DNA from: SAR116 cluster bacterium
GTDB taxonomy: Bacteria; Pseudomonadota; Alphaproteobacteria; Puniceispirillales; Marisalimonadaceae
Length of the DNA: 7,614 nt
Direction: 5' to 3'
Assembly: GCA_002691185.1 (NCBI GenBank)
Contig: NZHB01000038.1
Coordinates: 1-7,614, forward strand
A program made the position numbers and the translations under genes. Shown piece after piece: positions 1 through 5,916 of this stretch (the stretch's first letter is position 1; the number at the start of each line of letters is the position of its first letter). The notes below the pieces were generated by a model. The model saw nothing but the letters and a program-made list of their open reading frames with translations, made no database searches and was not told where the DNA came from.

Positions 1-341
1 CATTTTCTTAACCTTTCAATCGTCATCCATTCTTTATTTCTATCTGAGCTATAAATAAAATCTGGGGCCACTTGAATTCCATTTTTAATCCTATTTTTAT
101 CGTATGAAGGAGCAATTAATTTTGATTTAAATATTTCTTGAAGTTTAGTGTTACCTCCAATGTGATCATTATGATGGTGAGTGTTTATTATTTCATTTAA
201 ATGCCAACCTTTTTGTTTTAAATATTTTAATACAGGTTCTGACTCACCAGGATCAATGACACTAGTAATATTTTTCGACTCATTTCTGAGTAGATAGATA
301 TAATTGTCTGAAAAAGCTTTTATTATTTTTATACTAATCAT
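1..341 (-). CDS. gloB: Hydroxyacylglutathione hydrolase (glyoxalase II), N-terminal part, cut by window edge
   Basis: Glyoxalase II hydrolyses S-lactoylglutathione to D-lactate and glutathione, the second step of cytosolic methylglyoxal detoxification. The ATG is at 341-339, and 113 codons are readable before the window ends. Seen: the family opening (FSDNYIYLL at residues 10-18), the strand-turn VIDPGESEPV (28-37), and the metal-binding signature THHHNDHIGG (54-63), which supplies the H-x-H-x-D-H ligands of the metallo-beta-lactamase fold. The GAAGG Shine-Dalgarno at 352-348 (minus strand) lies about 6 nt before the ATG and fixes the start. The rest of the fold (PGHT, the bridging Asp and the glutathione-binding C-terminus) lies beyond the edge. 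Residues about 84-113 match the usual family pattern only loosely, so another glyoxalase II-like MBL hydrolase is possible. It is divergent from the aromatic operon. Confidence 0.85.
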   Translation of the reverse strand, partial: MISIKIIKAFSDNYIYLLRNESKNITSVIDPGESEPVLKYLKQKGWHLNEIINTHHHNDHIGGNTKLQEIFKSKLIAPSYDKNRIKNGIQVAPDFIYSSDRNKEWMTIERLRK

Positions 342-354
342 TTTTTACCTTCAA

Positions 355-366
355 AATGTTAACATT
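355..366. repeat. 12-bp perfect palindrome in the gloB/aroQ divergent spacer
   Basis: AATGTTAACATT is an exact inverted repeat with no loop, centred 19-20 nt upstream of the gloB ATG and about 111 nt upstream of the chorismate mutase ATG. It would fall in the gloB leader or promoter, a plausible operator position. Short AT-rich palindromes also occur by chance in DNA of this composition, so a regulatory role is only a suggestion. Confidence 0.3.
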
Positions 367-406
367 ACCCAAATAAACATAAAAAGTTAAAATAATTTGT
401 TAGAAA

Positions 407-412
407 TATAAT
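407..412 (+). promoter_or_regulatory. Possible -10 box for the aromatic operon
   Basis: TATAAT is an exact sigma70 -10 hexamer, 59 nt before the chorismate mutase ATG, in a 130-bp divergent spacer. No convincing -35 element sits 16-18 nt upstream, and the spacer is AT-rich enough for this hexamer to occur by chance. A promoter somewhere in this spacer is expected because the operon begins here; the exact hexamer is a guess. Confidence 0.25.
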
Positions 413-459
413 CAAAAAGTTTATTTATTTTTTAAATTATATATATATGTGTAAATGAT

Positions 460-466
460 AGAAGGA
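460..466 (+). promoter_or_regulatory. Shine-Dalgarno of the chorismate mutase gene
   Basis: AGAAGGA lies 5 nt before the ATG at 472. It is one of the clearest ribosome-binding sites in this window, where several genes lack one, and it fixes the first cistron of the operon. Confidence 0.75.
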
Positions 467-471
467 CTAAA

Positions 472-1017
472 ATGAATAACTTAGAACTAGATACACTAAG
501 ATCTCAAATTGATAAAATTGATTCTGAGTTATGCAAATTGATCAAAGAAAGACAGTCTTTAGCTTCAAAAATTATGAATGCTAAAAAAGGAGTTTTTCCT
601 TTTGACCCAAAAAGAGAAGAAGAACTAATTAAAAAGTTAGTAAGCTTGGGTTTGGATAAATTCTTAGTTGAAAAAGTATGGCGTCAAATAATATCTTCCA
701 ATTTATCTATGCAAAAAGCTATAAAGATTGGTGTGGCCGGTAATGATGACGAGATTAAATCAGCTTATACCTCTCATTTTGGCAATTATTTTAAAACCAA
801 CTATTTTTTGAGTGTTATAAGTTTACTTGCTGCTTTAGACAAAAAGGATGTGGAGATTGGATTTATTGATAGTGAAAGTATTAATAAACTAAAACAACAT
901 ACAGATGTTAAGGTTAATTTTCAAATTATTGCAAAAGTACCTCTTTTTAAAAGCCCTAACCAAAAAGAATATAATATCATCAAGCTTAAAGATGATACAG
1001 CAAAGGATAATGAATGA
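472..1017 (+). CDS. aroQ: Chorismate mutase (AroQ class) with a degenerate C-terminal prephenate-dehydratase-like lobe
   Basis: Converts chorismate to prephenate, the branch point to Phe and Tyr, in the cytosol. Residues 4-82 form the all-helical AroQ domain. By position, the E. coli P-protein active-site residues are matched by R10, R27, K38 or K39, D45, R48, E49, N77 (Ser in E. coli) and Q81, so catalysis looks intact. The protein is 181 aa, about twice the size of a minimal AroQ domain. Residues 84-136 resemble the first lobe of prephenate dehydratase: IGVAGNDDEIKSAYTSHFG recalls the GPxGT...A...FG opening, and VEIGFIDSES recalls the GVVPIENS segment. The catalytic TRF region and the ACT domain are absent, so dehydratase activity is not expected. 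It is the first gene of the operon, and its stop overlaps the hisC start by 4 nt (ATGA). The mutase call is firm; the role of the C-terminal half is unknown. Confidence 0.9.
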   Translation: MNNLELDTLRSQIDKIDSELCKLIKERQSLASKIMNAKKGVFPFDPKREEELIKKLVSLGLDKFLVEKVWRQIISSNLSMQKAIKIGVAGNDDEIKSAYTSHFGNYFKTNYFLSVISLLAALDKKDVEIGFIDSESINKLKQHTDVKVNFQIIAKVPLFKSPNQKEYNIIKLKDDTAKDNE

Positions 1018-2114
1018 GCGCACCATTAGCTAAAGCAAGTGTAGAAAAATTAAAATCTTATAAACCAAACTTTGGTAAGACAATAAAAAAAAATTTAATT
1101 AGATTGTCTGCAAATGAGAGCGCATTGGGAACATCTCTAGATGCAGTGAAAGTGCTTAATGAGTATGCAAGTAACTTAAATAGATATCCTCCACAAGTAA
1201 GTGAAGATTTAATTAATTCGATAGCAAATAGATATTCACTTAATAAAAACAAAATTATTTTAGGTAATGGATCAGATGAGTTGATATCAATAATAGCACA
1301 AGCTTTTTTAGAGCCAGAAAATGAAGCAATTCATACTGAATATGGATTTCTCCAATTCCCACAGGCTATTTCTATTACAGGTGCTAAAGCTGTAGTTGCA
1401 AAAGATATTAATTTCACAGTTAGTGTTGATAATATTTTAGGTAGAATAAATAAAAAAACTAAATTAATTTTTTTAGCTAATCCTAACAATCCAACAGGTA
1501 CTTACATCCCTAAAGATGAAGTCATTCGGCTTCATACCTCAATACCATCAAATGTAATATTAGTTTATGATGCGGCTTACTCTGAATATATTAAAAACGA
1601 TTTGTATATTGATGGAAGTGAGTTAGTTGACAAATTTAAGAATGTTATAATGTTGAGAACATTCTCAAAGTTGCATGGGCTAGCATCTTTAAGGCTTGGC
1701 TGGGGTTACTGTTCTGAAGATATTTTAAACTCTCTTATGAAAGTGCGTGGTCCATTTAGCGTAAATATAGCTGCAATCTTGGCAGGGACTGCAGCAATAG
1801 AGGATATAAAGTTTCAAGAAAAATCTTTCCAACATAATAAAACATGGATGAAATGGCTTAAAAATGAAATTCAATTATTAAAATTAGATTTTCAACCCTC
1901 TATCACTAATTTCTTATTAGTACAATTTCCAGAAACAAGCGATCATAATGCTGAAAAGGCTGAAACATTTTTAGCTGAAAGGGGAATTTTGGTAAGAGGA
2001 ATGAAGGTTTATGGCCTTCCAAACCACTTAAGAATTTCTATTGGTAATGAAACAGAAAATAAAATTTTAGTTAGAGAACTAAAAAATTTTTTAGAAAACA
2101 ATCATGAATATTAG
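1014..2114 (+). CDS. hisC: Histidinol-phosphate / aromatic aminotransferase (class I/II, PLP)
   Basis: A fold-type I PLP aminotransferase of 366 aa, the normal length for HisC. Seen: NESALG (34-39), NRYP (56-59), GNGSDELI (84-91), NPNNPTGT (156-163), D186 and Y189 of the DAAYSEY segment, the Schiff-base lysine K219 in FSKLHGLASLRLGWG, the phosphate-contacting R227, and the substrate-carboxylate arginine R340 in LRIS. The family converts imidazole acetol phosphate to histidinol phosphate. Members next to tyrC in Zymomonas-type operons also transaminate aromatic keto acids. Lying between chorismate mutase and prephenate/arogenate dehydrogenase, it probably makes arogenate, Tyr or Phe, perhaps as well as histidinol phosphate. 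The start is set by AAAGGA at 1002-1007 and the 4-nt ATGA overlap with aroQ. It carries a run of nine A at 1085-1093. Confidence 0.9.
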   Translation: MSAPLAKASVEKLKSYKPNFGKTIKKNLIRLSANESALGTSLDAVKVLNEYASNLNRYPPQVSEDLINSIANRYSLNKNKIILGNGSDELISIIAQAFLEPENEAIHTEYGFLQFPQAISITGAKAVVAKDINFTVSVDNILGRINKKTKLIFLANPNNPTGTYIPKDEVIRLHTSIPSNVILVYDAAYSEYIKNDLYIDGSELVDKFKNVIMLRTFSKLHGLASLRLGWGYCSEDILNSLMKVRGPFSVNIAAILAGTAAIEDIKFQEKSFQHNKTWMKWLKNEIQLLKLDFQPSITNFLLVQFPETSDHNAEKAETFLAERGILVRGMKVYGLPNHLRISIGNETENKILVRELKNFLENNHEY

Positions 2115-2982
2115 TTTTAAAAAAATTTCTATTATTGGACTGGGTTTAATAGGGACTTCAATTTTGCATTGCATTAGGCAAAAATTTGATAAAGAAGTTG
2201 TAACCTATGCCTATGATATTGAATCTGAACATAGAAGCATAGTGTCAGAAATGGGTATAGCGTCTTTTGTATGTCATAATATTTCTGATGCAGTAAAAGA
2301 GGCTGAATTAATTATTCTTGCAATACCAGTGGGCTCAATGGAAACTGTTGCAAAGTTAATATCTCCTCACTTGAAAGAAAACGTAATAATAACTGATACA
2401 GGCTCAACAAAAGCCTCGGTTATAAAAGATGTAAGTATTAACTTGCCAGAAAATGTTTCTTTTATTCCTTCACACCCAATTGCTGGAACTGAATTCTCCG
2501 GTCCCAAGGCGGGCTTTGGTTCTTTGTTTGAAAATAGATATTGGCTGATAGTCTCAGAGATAAAAAATGAAAATATACACAAATTATCTAATCTTTTTAC
2601 TGATTTAGGATCAAAAGTTGAAATAGTTAGTATTGACTATCATGATAAAATACTAGCTATAACTTCTCATTTGCCACATCTAATTGCTTATACTATTGTC
2701 GGAACAGCATCCGATTTAGAGACTGATCTAAAAAATGATGTCATAAAGTATTCTGCGTCAGGTTTTAGAGATTTTACTAGAATTGCTTCTTCAAATCCTA
2801 TTATGTGGCGAGATATTTTCCTAAATAACAGTGAAGCAGTTCTTGAGATGTTACAAAGGTTTAATGAAGACTTATCTGATTTGCAAAAAGCAATAAGAAA
2901 AAAGGATGGAAAAAAATTAGAAACCTTTTTCTCTAGGACTAGAAATATAAGAAAAAAAATAATTAGTGCTGGCCAATTATAA
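2104..2982 (+). CDS. tyrC: Prephenate/arogenate (cyclohexadienyl) dehydrogenase
   Basis: Oxidatively decarboxylates prephenate to 4-hydroxyphenylpyruvate, or arogenate to tyrosine. It is 292 aa, a monofunctional TyrA-family enzyme with no mutase or ACT domain. An N-terminal Rossmann fold is shown by IGLGLIG (11-17) and the acidic D38 after the second strand, which favours NAD over NADP. The catalytic region has DTGSTK (98-103, S101) and SHPIAGTEFSGP (123-134), with H124 as the likely catalytic histidine. The helical dimer domain has TSHLPHL (187-193) and the SGFRDFTRIASSNP segment (219-232) with R222, R226 and then W235. The gene overlaps the end of hisC by 11 nt and has no strong Shine-Dalgarno, so translation is probably coupled. 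Prephenate versus arogenate preference cannot be read from the sequence. The hisC-tyrC order matches the Zymomonas arrangement, hence the symbol; tyrA is an equally fair name. Confidence 0.9.
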   Translation: MNISFKKISIIGLGLIGTSILHCIRQKFDKEVVTYAYDIESEHRSIVSEMGIASFVCHNISDAVKEAELIILAIPVGSMETVAKLISPHLKENVIITDTGSTKASVIKDVSINLPENVSFIPSHPIAGTEFSGPKAGFGSLFENRYWLIVSEIKNENIHKLSNLFTDLGSKVEIVSIDYHDKILAITSHLPHLIAYTIVGTASDLETDLKNDVIKYSASGFRDFTRIASSNPIMWRDIFLNNSEAVLEMLQRFNEDLSDLQKAIRKKDGKKLETFFSRTRNIRKKIISAGQL

Positions 2983-2988
2983 AATCCA

Positions 2989-3603
2989 TTAAATTCTAAA
3001 AATCTTAATTCTGATATTTGCTATTATATACTTACAATATTCAATAGAAACCAATGAAAATGTCTCAAAAGATTTTAGCCATTTATTGATTTGGTGTTGT
3101 TTAGGTTTAATAGGATAAAACAAAATTTTTAAATTTGGCATTTTATTTTGAAACTCTAAAATTGCTCTTGGAATATGATAGTTACTAGTTATGAGCAAAA
3201 TTTCTTCTATATTATTCATAGAAACCCATTTTGACGTTTCGATTGCATTAGAATAGGTATTTTGAGACACGCCATCAAGTTCAACACAACATTCTATTAA
3301 TTTTAACTCAAAATTACTGTTTAATTTTTCTTGTAAACTTAGTTTTGAAAAACCCTTTCCTGTCCCGCTTACCAGTACTTTTAAATTTGTAATTGATTTC
3401 TTATCTAGTTTATTAACTACTTCAAAGCCCTCTTTTATTCTATTTGTTCCTCCAGTAAGAATAACAATTTTGGGGCTTAGATTAATTGGATGTTTTTGAA
3501 GTGTTAAAATTTTTTCTTTAAAACTATGTAACTCAATAAAAAAATAAGTGATTAAGGACAAAAAGAAAGTAATGAAAAAAATCTTTTTAAAAGTAAATAT
3601 CAT
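2989..3603 (-). CDS. YdcF-like (DUF218) membrane-anchored envelope protein
   Basis: The protein has 204 aa. Residues 8-24 are hydrophobic after a basic start, giving a single N-terminal membrane anchor with the rest probably periplasmic. Residues 44-165 form a DUF218/YdcF domain: KIVILTGGTNRIKEGF (45-60), LVSG (77-80), a T-x-x-NA-x-E helix (T116, N119, E122) and the family hallmark LLITSNYHIPRA (136-147). Biochemical functions in this family are poorly defined. SanA and YdcF relatives are linked to envelope integrity and to cell-wall or undecaprenyl-related processes, so an envelope role is inferred. It is convergent with tyrC, with a gap of only 6 bp, and divergent from the zinc-ribbon gene. 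No clear ribosome-binding site precedes the ATG. In many alphaproteobacteria a YdcF gene sits beside ftsX, but no ftsX is present here. Confidence 0.75.
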   Translation of the reverse strand: MIFTFKKIFFITFFLSLITYFFIELHSFKEKILTLQKHPINLSPKIVILTGGTNRIKEGFEVVNKLDKKSITNLKVLVSGTGKGFSKLSLQEKLNSNFELKLIECCVELDGVSQNTYSNAIETSKWVSMNNIEEILLITSNYHIPRAILEFQNKMPNLKILFYPIKPKQHQINKWLKSFETFSLVSIEYCKYIIANIRIKIFRI

Positions 3604-3634
3604 ATAAAACTATTATAAATAAATTTATATCATG

Positions 3635-3662
3635 TTGGCAAAAAAATATCAGTTAGTATACT
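3635..3662 (+). promoter_or_regulatory. Sigma70-type promoter of the zinc-ribbon gene
   Basis: The -35 TTGGCA (3635-3640, 5 of 6 to consensus) and -10 TATACT (3657-3662, 5 of 6) are separated by 16 bp, the best-formed promoter seen in the window. A second -10-like TATAAT (3665-3670) overlaps just downstream but lacks a matched -35. Transcription would start near 3669, about 30 nt before the preferred ATG at 3699. Confidence 0.5.
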
Positions 3663-3698
3663 ATTATAATTTCACATCTATTTATGAGAAGCAAAAAA

Positions 3699-4538
3699 AT
3701 GCTTGAAACATGCACATCTTGTGGAACAGTTTTTGAAATAGATAAAGCTTTGCTTTCAAAAAATATCCAATGGCTCAAATGTAGTGTATGTAAACAAAAA
3801 TGGAGTATTTCAAAGGAAAGTTTTAAAGATTTTGATAAAGAAGTAACAGTTTCAAAAGATAATAAATCTAATGATCAATCTGAACAAGTTAAAAAGGATT
3901 TGGCATCAATAAAATCAGTTGTTGAGAAAAAAACAAAAAAATTGTCAGTTCAAAAAACATCTGCGTTAGATCAAAAAAATAAAACAGTTAATCAAATAGC
4001 TTCAGAATTATCTGCTTCAAAATTAAAATCTAATGATAAAGTAAATACTAAACCTCTTAAAAAAAGTAAGATTAAAAAAGCGTACTTTTTATATTTATTA
4101 ATATTTTTAATCATATTTTCTATTTTTGTTATATTTTTTCGGTCTTCAATCTTAGCTTATACTTATTTTTATTTTCCAAAATACGCTAATTTTTACTCAG
4201 AAAAAATTAATTTGATCTCATCGAAAATTAGATCACCTTTATTAGCTGAACTTCATTATATAAATCTAATTGACTTTGTTGCTACTGCTAAAAATGGCCA
4301 AATTAAATTTTCTGGAATAATCACGAATGGATCAGTAAGACCAATATTAGTTCCTAGAATTAAAATATTGGCAATTAGAGAAGATAGAAAAATAATGCTT
4401 GAAAAAATTTTAGTTCTTGATCAAAAAATCATTAAGCCAAAGTCTATGATAAAATTTCAAAATGGATTAAGTTTTAAGTCAAATAATGAAAATGTAAGTG
4501 TGAAAGCTACGTTATTAAAAGAAATATTTGATTTTTAG
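3699..4538 (+). CDS. MJ0042-type zinc-ribbon, single-TM protein with DUF3426-like C-terminus
   Basis: The preferred start at 3699 gives 279 aa. Domains: an MJ0042/zinc_ribbon_5 finger at residues 3-35 with two Cys pairs (C5, C8 and C28, C31; CTSCGTVF...LKCSVCKQKW); a Lys/Ser/Asn-rich polar linker (about 45-127); one transmembrane helix (about 128-147); and a C-terminal beta-rich domain (about 190-279) recalling DUF3426, with GIITNGS, VPRIKILA and a late phenylalanine-rich strand. The finger is probably cytosolic and the C-terminus periplasmic. Function is unknown; an envelope or division-linked role is guessed from its habitual position next to ftsE in relatives. An in-frame ATG at 3684 would add five residues, but 3699 has GAGAAG at 3686-3691, 7 nt upstream, and puts the first Cys at the position usual for the family. 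The stop overlaps the lysA stop tail to tail by 4 nt. Confidence 0.75.
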   Translation: MLETCTSCGTVFEIDKALLSKNIQWLKCSVCKQKWSISKESFKDFDKEVTVSKDNKSNDQSEQVKKDLASIKSVVEKKTKKLSVQKTSALDQKNKTVNQIASELSASKLKSNDKVNTKPLKKSKIKKAYFLYLLIFLIIFSIFVIFFRSSILAYTYFYFPKYANFYSEKINLISSKIRSPLLAELHYINLIDFVATAKNGQIKFSGIITNGSVRPILVPRIKILAIREDRKIMLEKILVLDQKIIKPKSMIKFQNGLSFKSNNENVSVKATLLKEIFDF

Positions 4539-5797
4539 TCAAAATTTATAAGCTTTTCTTTAGCTATAATTTCTTTTATAGAGTCTACTTTTTTAATCTG
4601 ATGATCTTTGTTATTTGCAATCAAAATTTCTATAGCATCACTTCTTGCATTATAATTAGAACTCATAACAGAAGAGTATGCACCTGCTGTCATAATTGCT
4701 AAAAATTTATTATTATCTACGTAATTAATGCTTCTGTTTAACGCAAGATAATCTCCAGTTTCACAAATAGGGCCAACAATGTCAGCTGTTATTTTTGTGT
4801 TATCATTTTGTTCTACATGAACAATTTTGTGATATGCATCATACAGTGTTGGTCTTATTAGGTTATTCATTGCTGCATCAACAATTATAAAATTTTTATC
4901 TTTTGTTTTTTTATTCCTGATTACTTTTGTAACTAAGATTCCAGCCTGGGCAATGAGACTTCTTCCTGGTTCAAAGCTAAGTTTATAATCAGATTTTAAG
5001 AACAAATTGTTAATAATTTTCTTATAATCACTGTAATTTGGTTCTATATTATTTTTGTAATCAACACCTATTCCGCCCCCTAAATCTAAACAAGGAACCA
5101 TAAAACCATTTTTTCTAAGGTCATCTGCCAATTTTTTCAAATTAAGGTATGCTTGATTAAAGAAATTAAAGTCAAATATTTGTGATCCTATGTGAACGCC
5201 TAATCCAACAGGATTTATGTAATCAAGATGATGTAATTTTGTATAAATTTCTTTAACATTTTTGAAATCTATACCAAATTTAGTTTCTTTTTCACCTGTA
5301 GATATTTTTTTATGTGTTTTAGGAGCAATATCAGGGTTAACTCTTAAGCAAATATTAGCCTTCATTTTGATTTTTGAAGCTATAGAATAAATATCATCTA
5401 GTTCTTCTTCAGACTCGATATTGAATTGTAAAATATTATTTCTTAAAGCAACTTCAATCTCGTCTTTATTCTTACCCACACCAGAAAAAATTATTTTATT
5501 TGCTGGTATCCCGGCTGCTATACACTTATCAAATTCACCTATAGAGACTATGTCAGCTCCACTGCCTAATTTAGAAAAAAATTTAATTATATTTACAGAA
5601 TCATTAGCTTTAACTGCATAATGAATATTTCCATTTACCTCTTTAATAGTATCAAAAAATATATCATAACGATCCTTCATTATTTCAGTGTCATAAATAT
5701 ATAATGGGGTTCCGTATTTTTTAGCTAAATCAGATACTTTTATACCTTGAACATTTAATTCACCATTTTCATTTCTATAAAAACCTAAAGAATGCAT
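4535..5797 (-). CDS. lysA: Diaminopimelate decarboxylase
   Basis: Decarboxylates meso-diaminopimelate to L-lysine in the cytosol, using PLP; this is the last step of lysine synthesis. The protein has 420 aa from the ATG at 5797, the usual length. An alanine-racemase-type barrel carries the PLP lysine K63 (HYAVKAN), HIGSQI (202-207), the phosphate-binding GGGIGV (240-245) and EPGRS (276-280). The C-terminal domain supplies CETGD (345-349), the active-site Cys from the partner subunit, and GAYSSVMSSNYN (372-383) with Y374. A longer frame could begin at a TTG at 5860, but those 21 extra codons overlap lptM and resemble nothing in the family, whereas M-H-S-L-G-F-Y-R-N-E is the normal opening. The start is 8 nt after the lptM stop, with no strong ribosome-binding site, suggesting coupling. 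It ends with a 4-nt tail-to-tail overlap with the zinc-ribbon gene. Confidence 0.92.
   Translation of the reverse strand: MHSLGFYRNENGELNVQGIKVSDLAKKYGTPLYIYDTEIMKDRYDIFFDTIKEVNGNIHYAVKANDSVNIIKFFSKLGSGADIVSIGEFDKCIAAGIPANKIIFSGVGKNKDEIEVALRNNILQFNIESEEELDDIYSIASKIKMKANICLRVNPDIAPKTHKKISTGEKETKFGIDFKNVKEIYTKLHHLDYINPVGLGVHIGSQIFDFNFFNQAYLNLKKLADDLRKNGFMVPCLDLGGGIGVDYKNNIEPNYSDYKKIINNLFLKSDYKLSFEPGRSLIAQAGILVTKVIRNKKTKDKNFIIVDAAMNNLIRPTLYDAYHKIVHVEQNDNTKITADIVGPICETGDYLALNRSINYVDNNKFLAIMTAGAYSSVMSSNYNARSDAIEILIANNKDHQIKKVDSIKEIIAKEKLINFD
4546..4577 (+). terminator. Weak candidate terminator after the zinc-ribbon gene
   Basis: TTATAAGCT (4546-4554) can pair with AGCTATAA (4562-4569) with one bulged A, followed by a T-rich run at 4570-4577. 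The stem has only two G-C pairs and lies inside the 3' end of lysA on the other strand, so strength and function are doubtful. Confidence 0.25.
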
Positions 5798-5805
5798 TGC
5801 CAAAT

Positions 5806-5916
5806 CTAATTTTTTTCGATTGTTTGTGAGGGCTTGAGTGGTGCTGTTTTTCTTCCACAACCACTAATTGTTAGTGAGAAAATTAACAAAATAAAAATTA
5901 TAAATTTAAATTTCAT
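5806..5916 (-). CDS. lptM: LptM (YifL-like) small lipoprotein
   Basis: A 36-codon gene between argH and lysA. Seen: Met-Lys-Phe-Lys followed by a hydrophobic stretch (residues 5-18), then a lipobox I-S-G-C with the lipidated cysteine at C20, followed directly by GRKTAPLKPS, the conserved G-(R/L)-K-x-x-(P)-L motif of the family. LptM is an outer-membrane lipoprotein that binds the LptD-LptE translocon and aids LptD disulfide maturation in E. coli; a similar role is inferred here. Its ATG lies inside the last codons of argH (11-nt overlap) and its stop is 8 nt before the lysA ATG. An AGGT at 5927-5924 gives modest Shine-Dalgarno support. The argH-lptM-lysA order is common in proteobacteria. It is easily missed because a longer lysA frame overlaps it. 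Confidence 0.85.
   Translation of the reverse strand: MKFKFIIFILLIFSLTISGCGRKTAPLKPSQTIEKN

Noticed and set aside
1..90. Suspected frameshift in gloB, because residues 84-113 fit the family poorly
   Set aside because: The other two minus-strand frames hit stops within this stretch while the gloB frame stays open to the edge; local divergence is the simpler reading.
439..448. Alternating AT tract before the chorismate mutase gene
   Set aside because: A short dinucleotide run in an AT-rich spacer; no support for a specific element.
1058..1252. Minus-strand open frame of 64 codons inside hisC
   Set aside because: It lies wholly antisense to a strongly supported aminotransferase, has no recognisable motif and shows no ribosome-binding site; a shadow frame.
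2367..2582. Minus-strand open frame of 71 codons inside tyrC
   Set aside because: Antisense to the catalytic region of the dehydrogenase, with no domain signal; a shadow frame.
2952..2980. Possible minus-strand terminator for the YdcF gene (ATAATT/AATTAT stem with a 10-nt loop, then U8)
   Set aside because: The stem is six A-T pairs only and lies inside tyrC; too weak to annotate, though the U-run is notable.
5421..5621. Plus-strand open frame of 66 codons inside lysA
   Set aside because: Antisense to the conserved PLP-barrel region of lysA, with no family resemblance.
5798..5860. N-terminal extension of lysA from a TTG start
   Set aside because: It overlaps lptM in another frame, lacks a ribosome-binding site and does not resemble the start of diaminopimelate decarboxylases; the ATG at 5797 fits the family.
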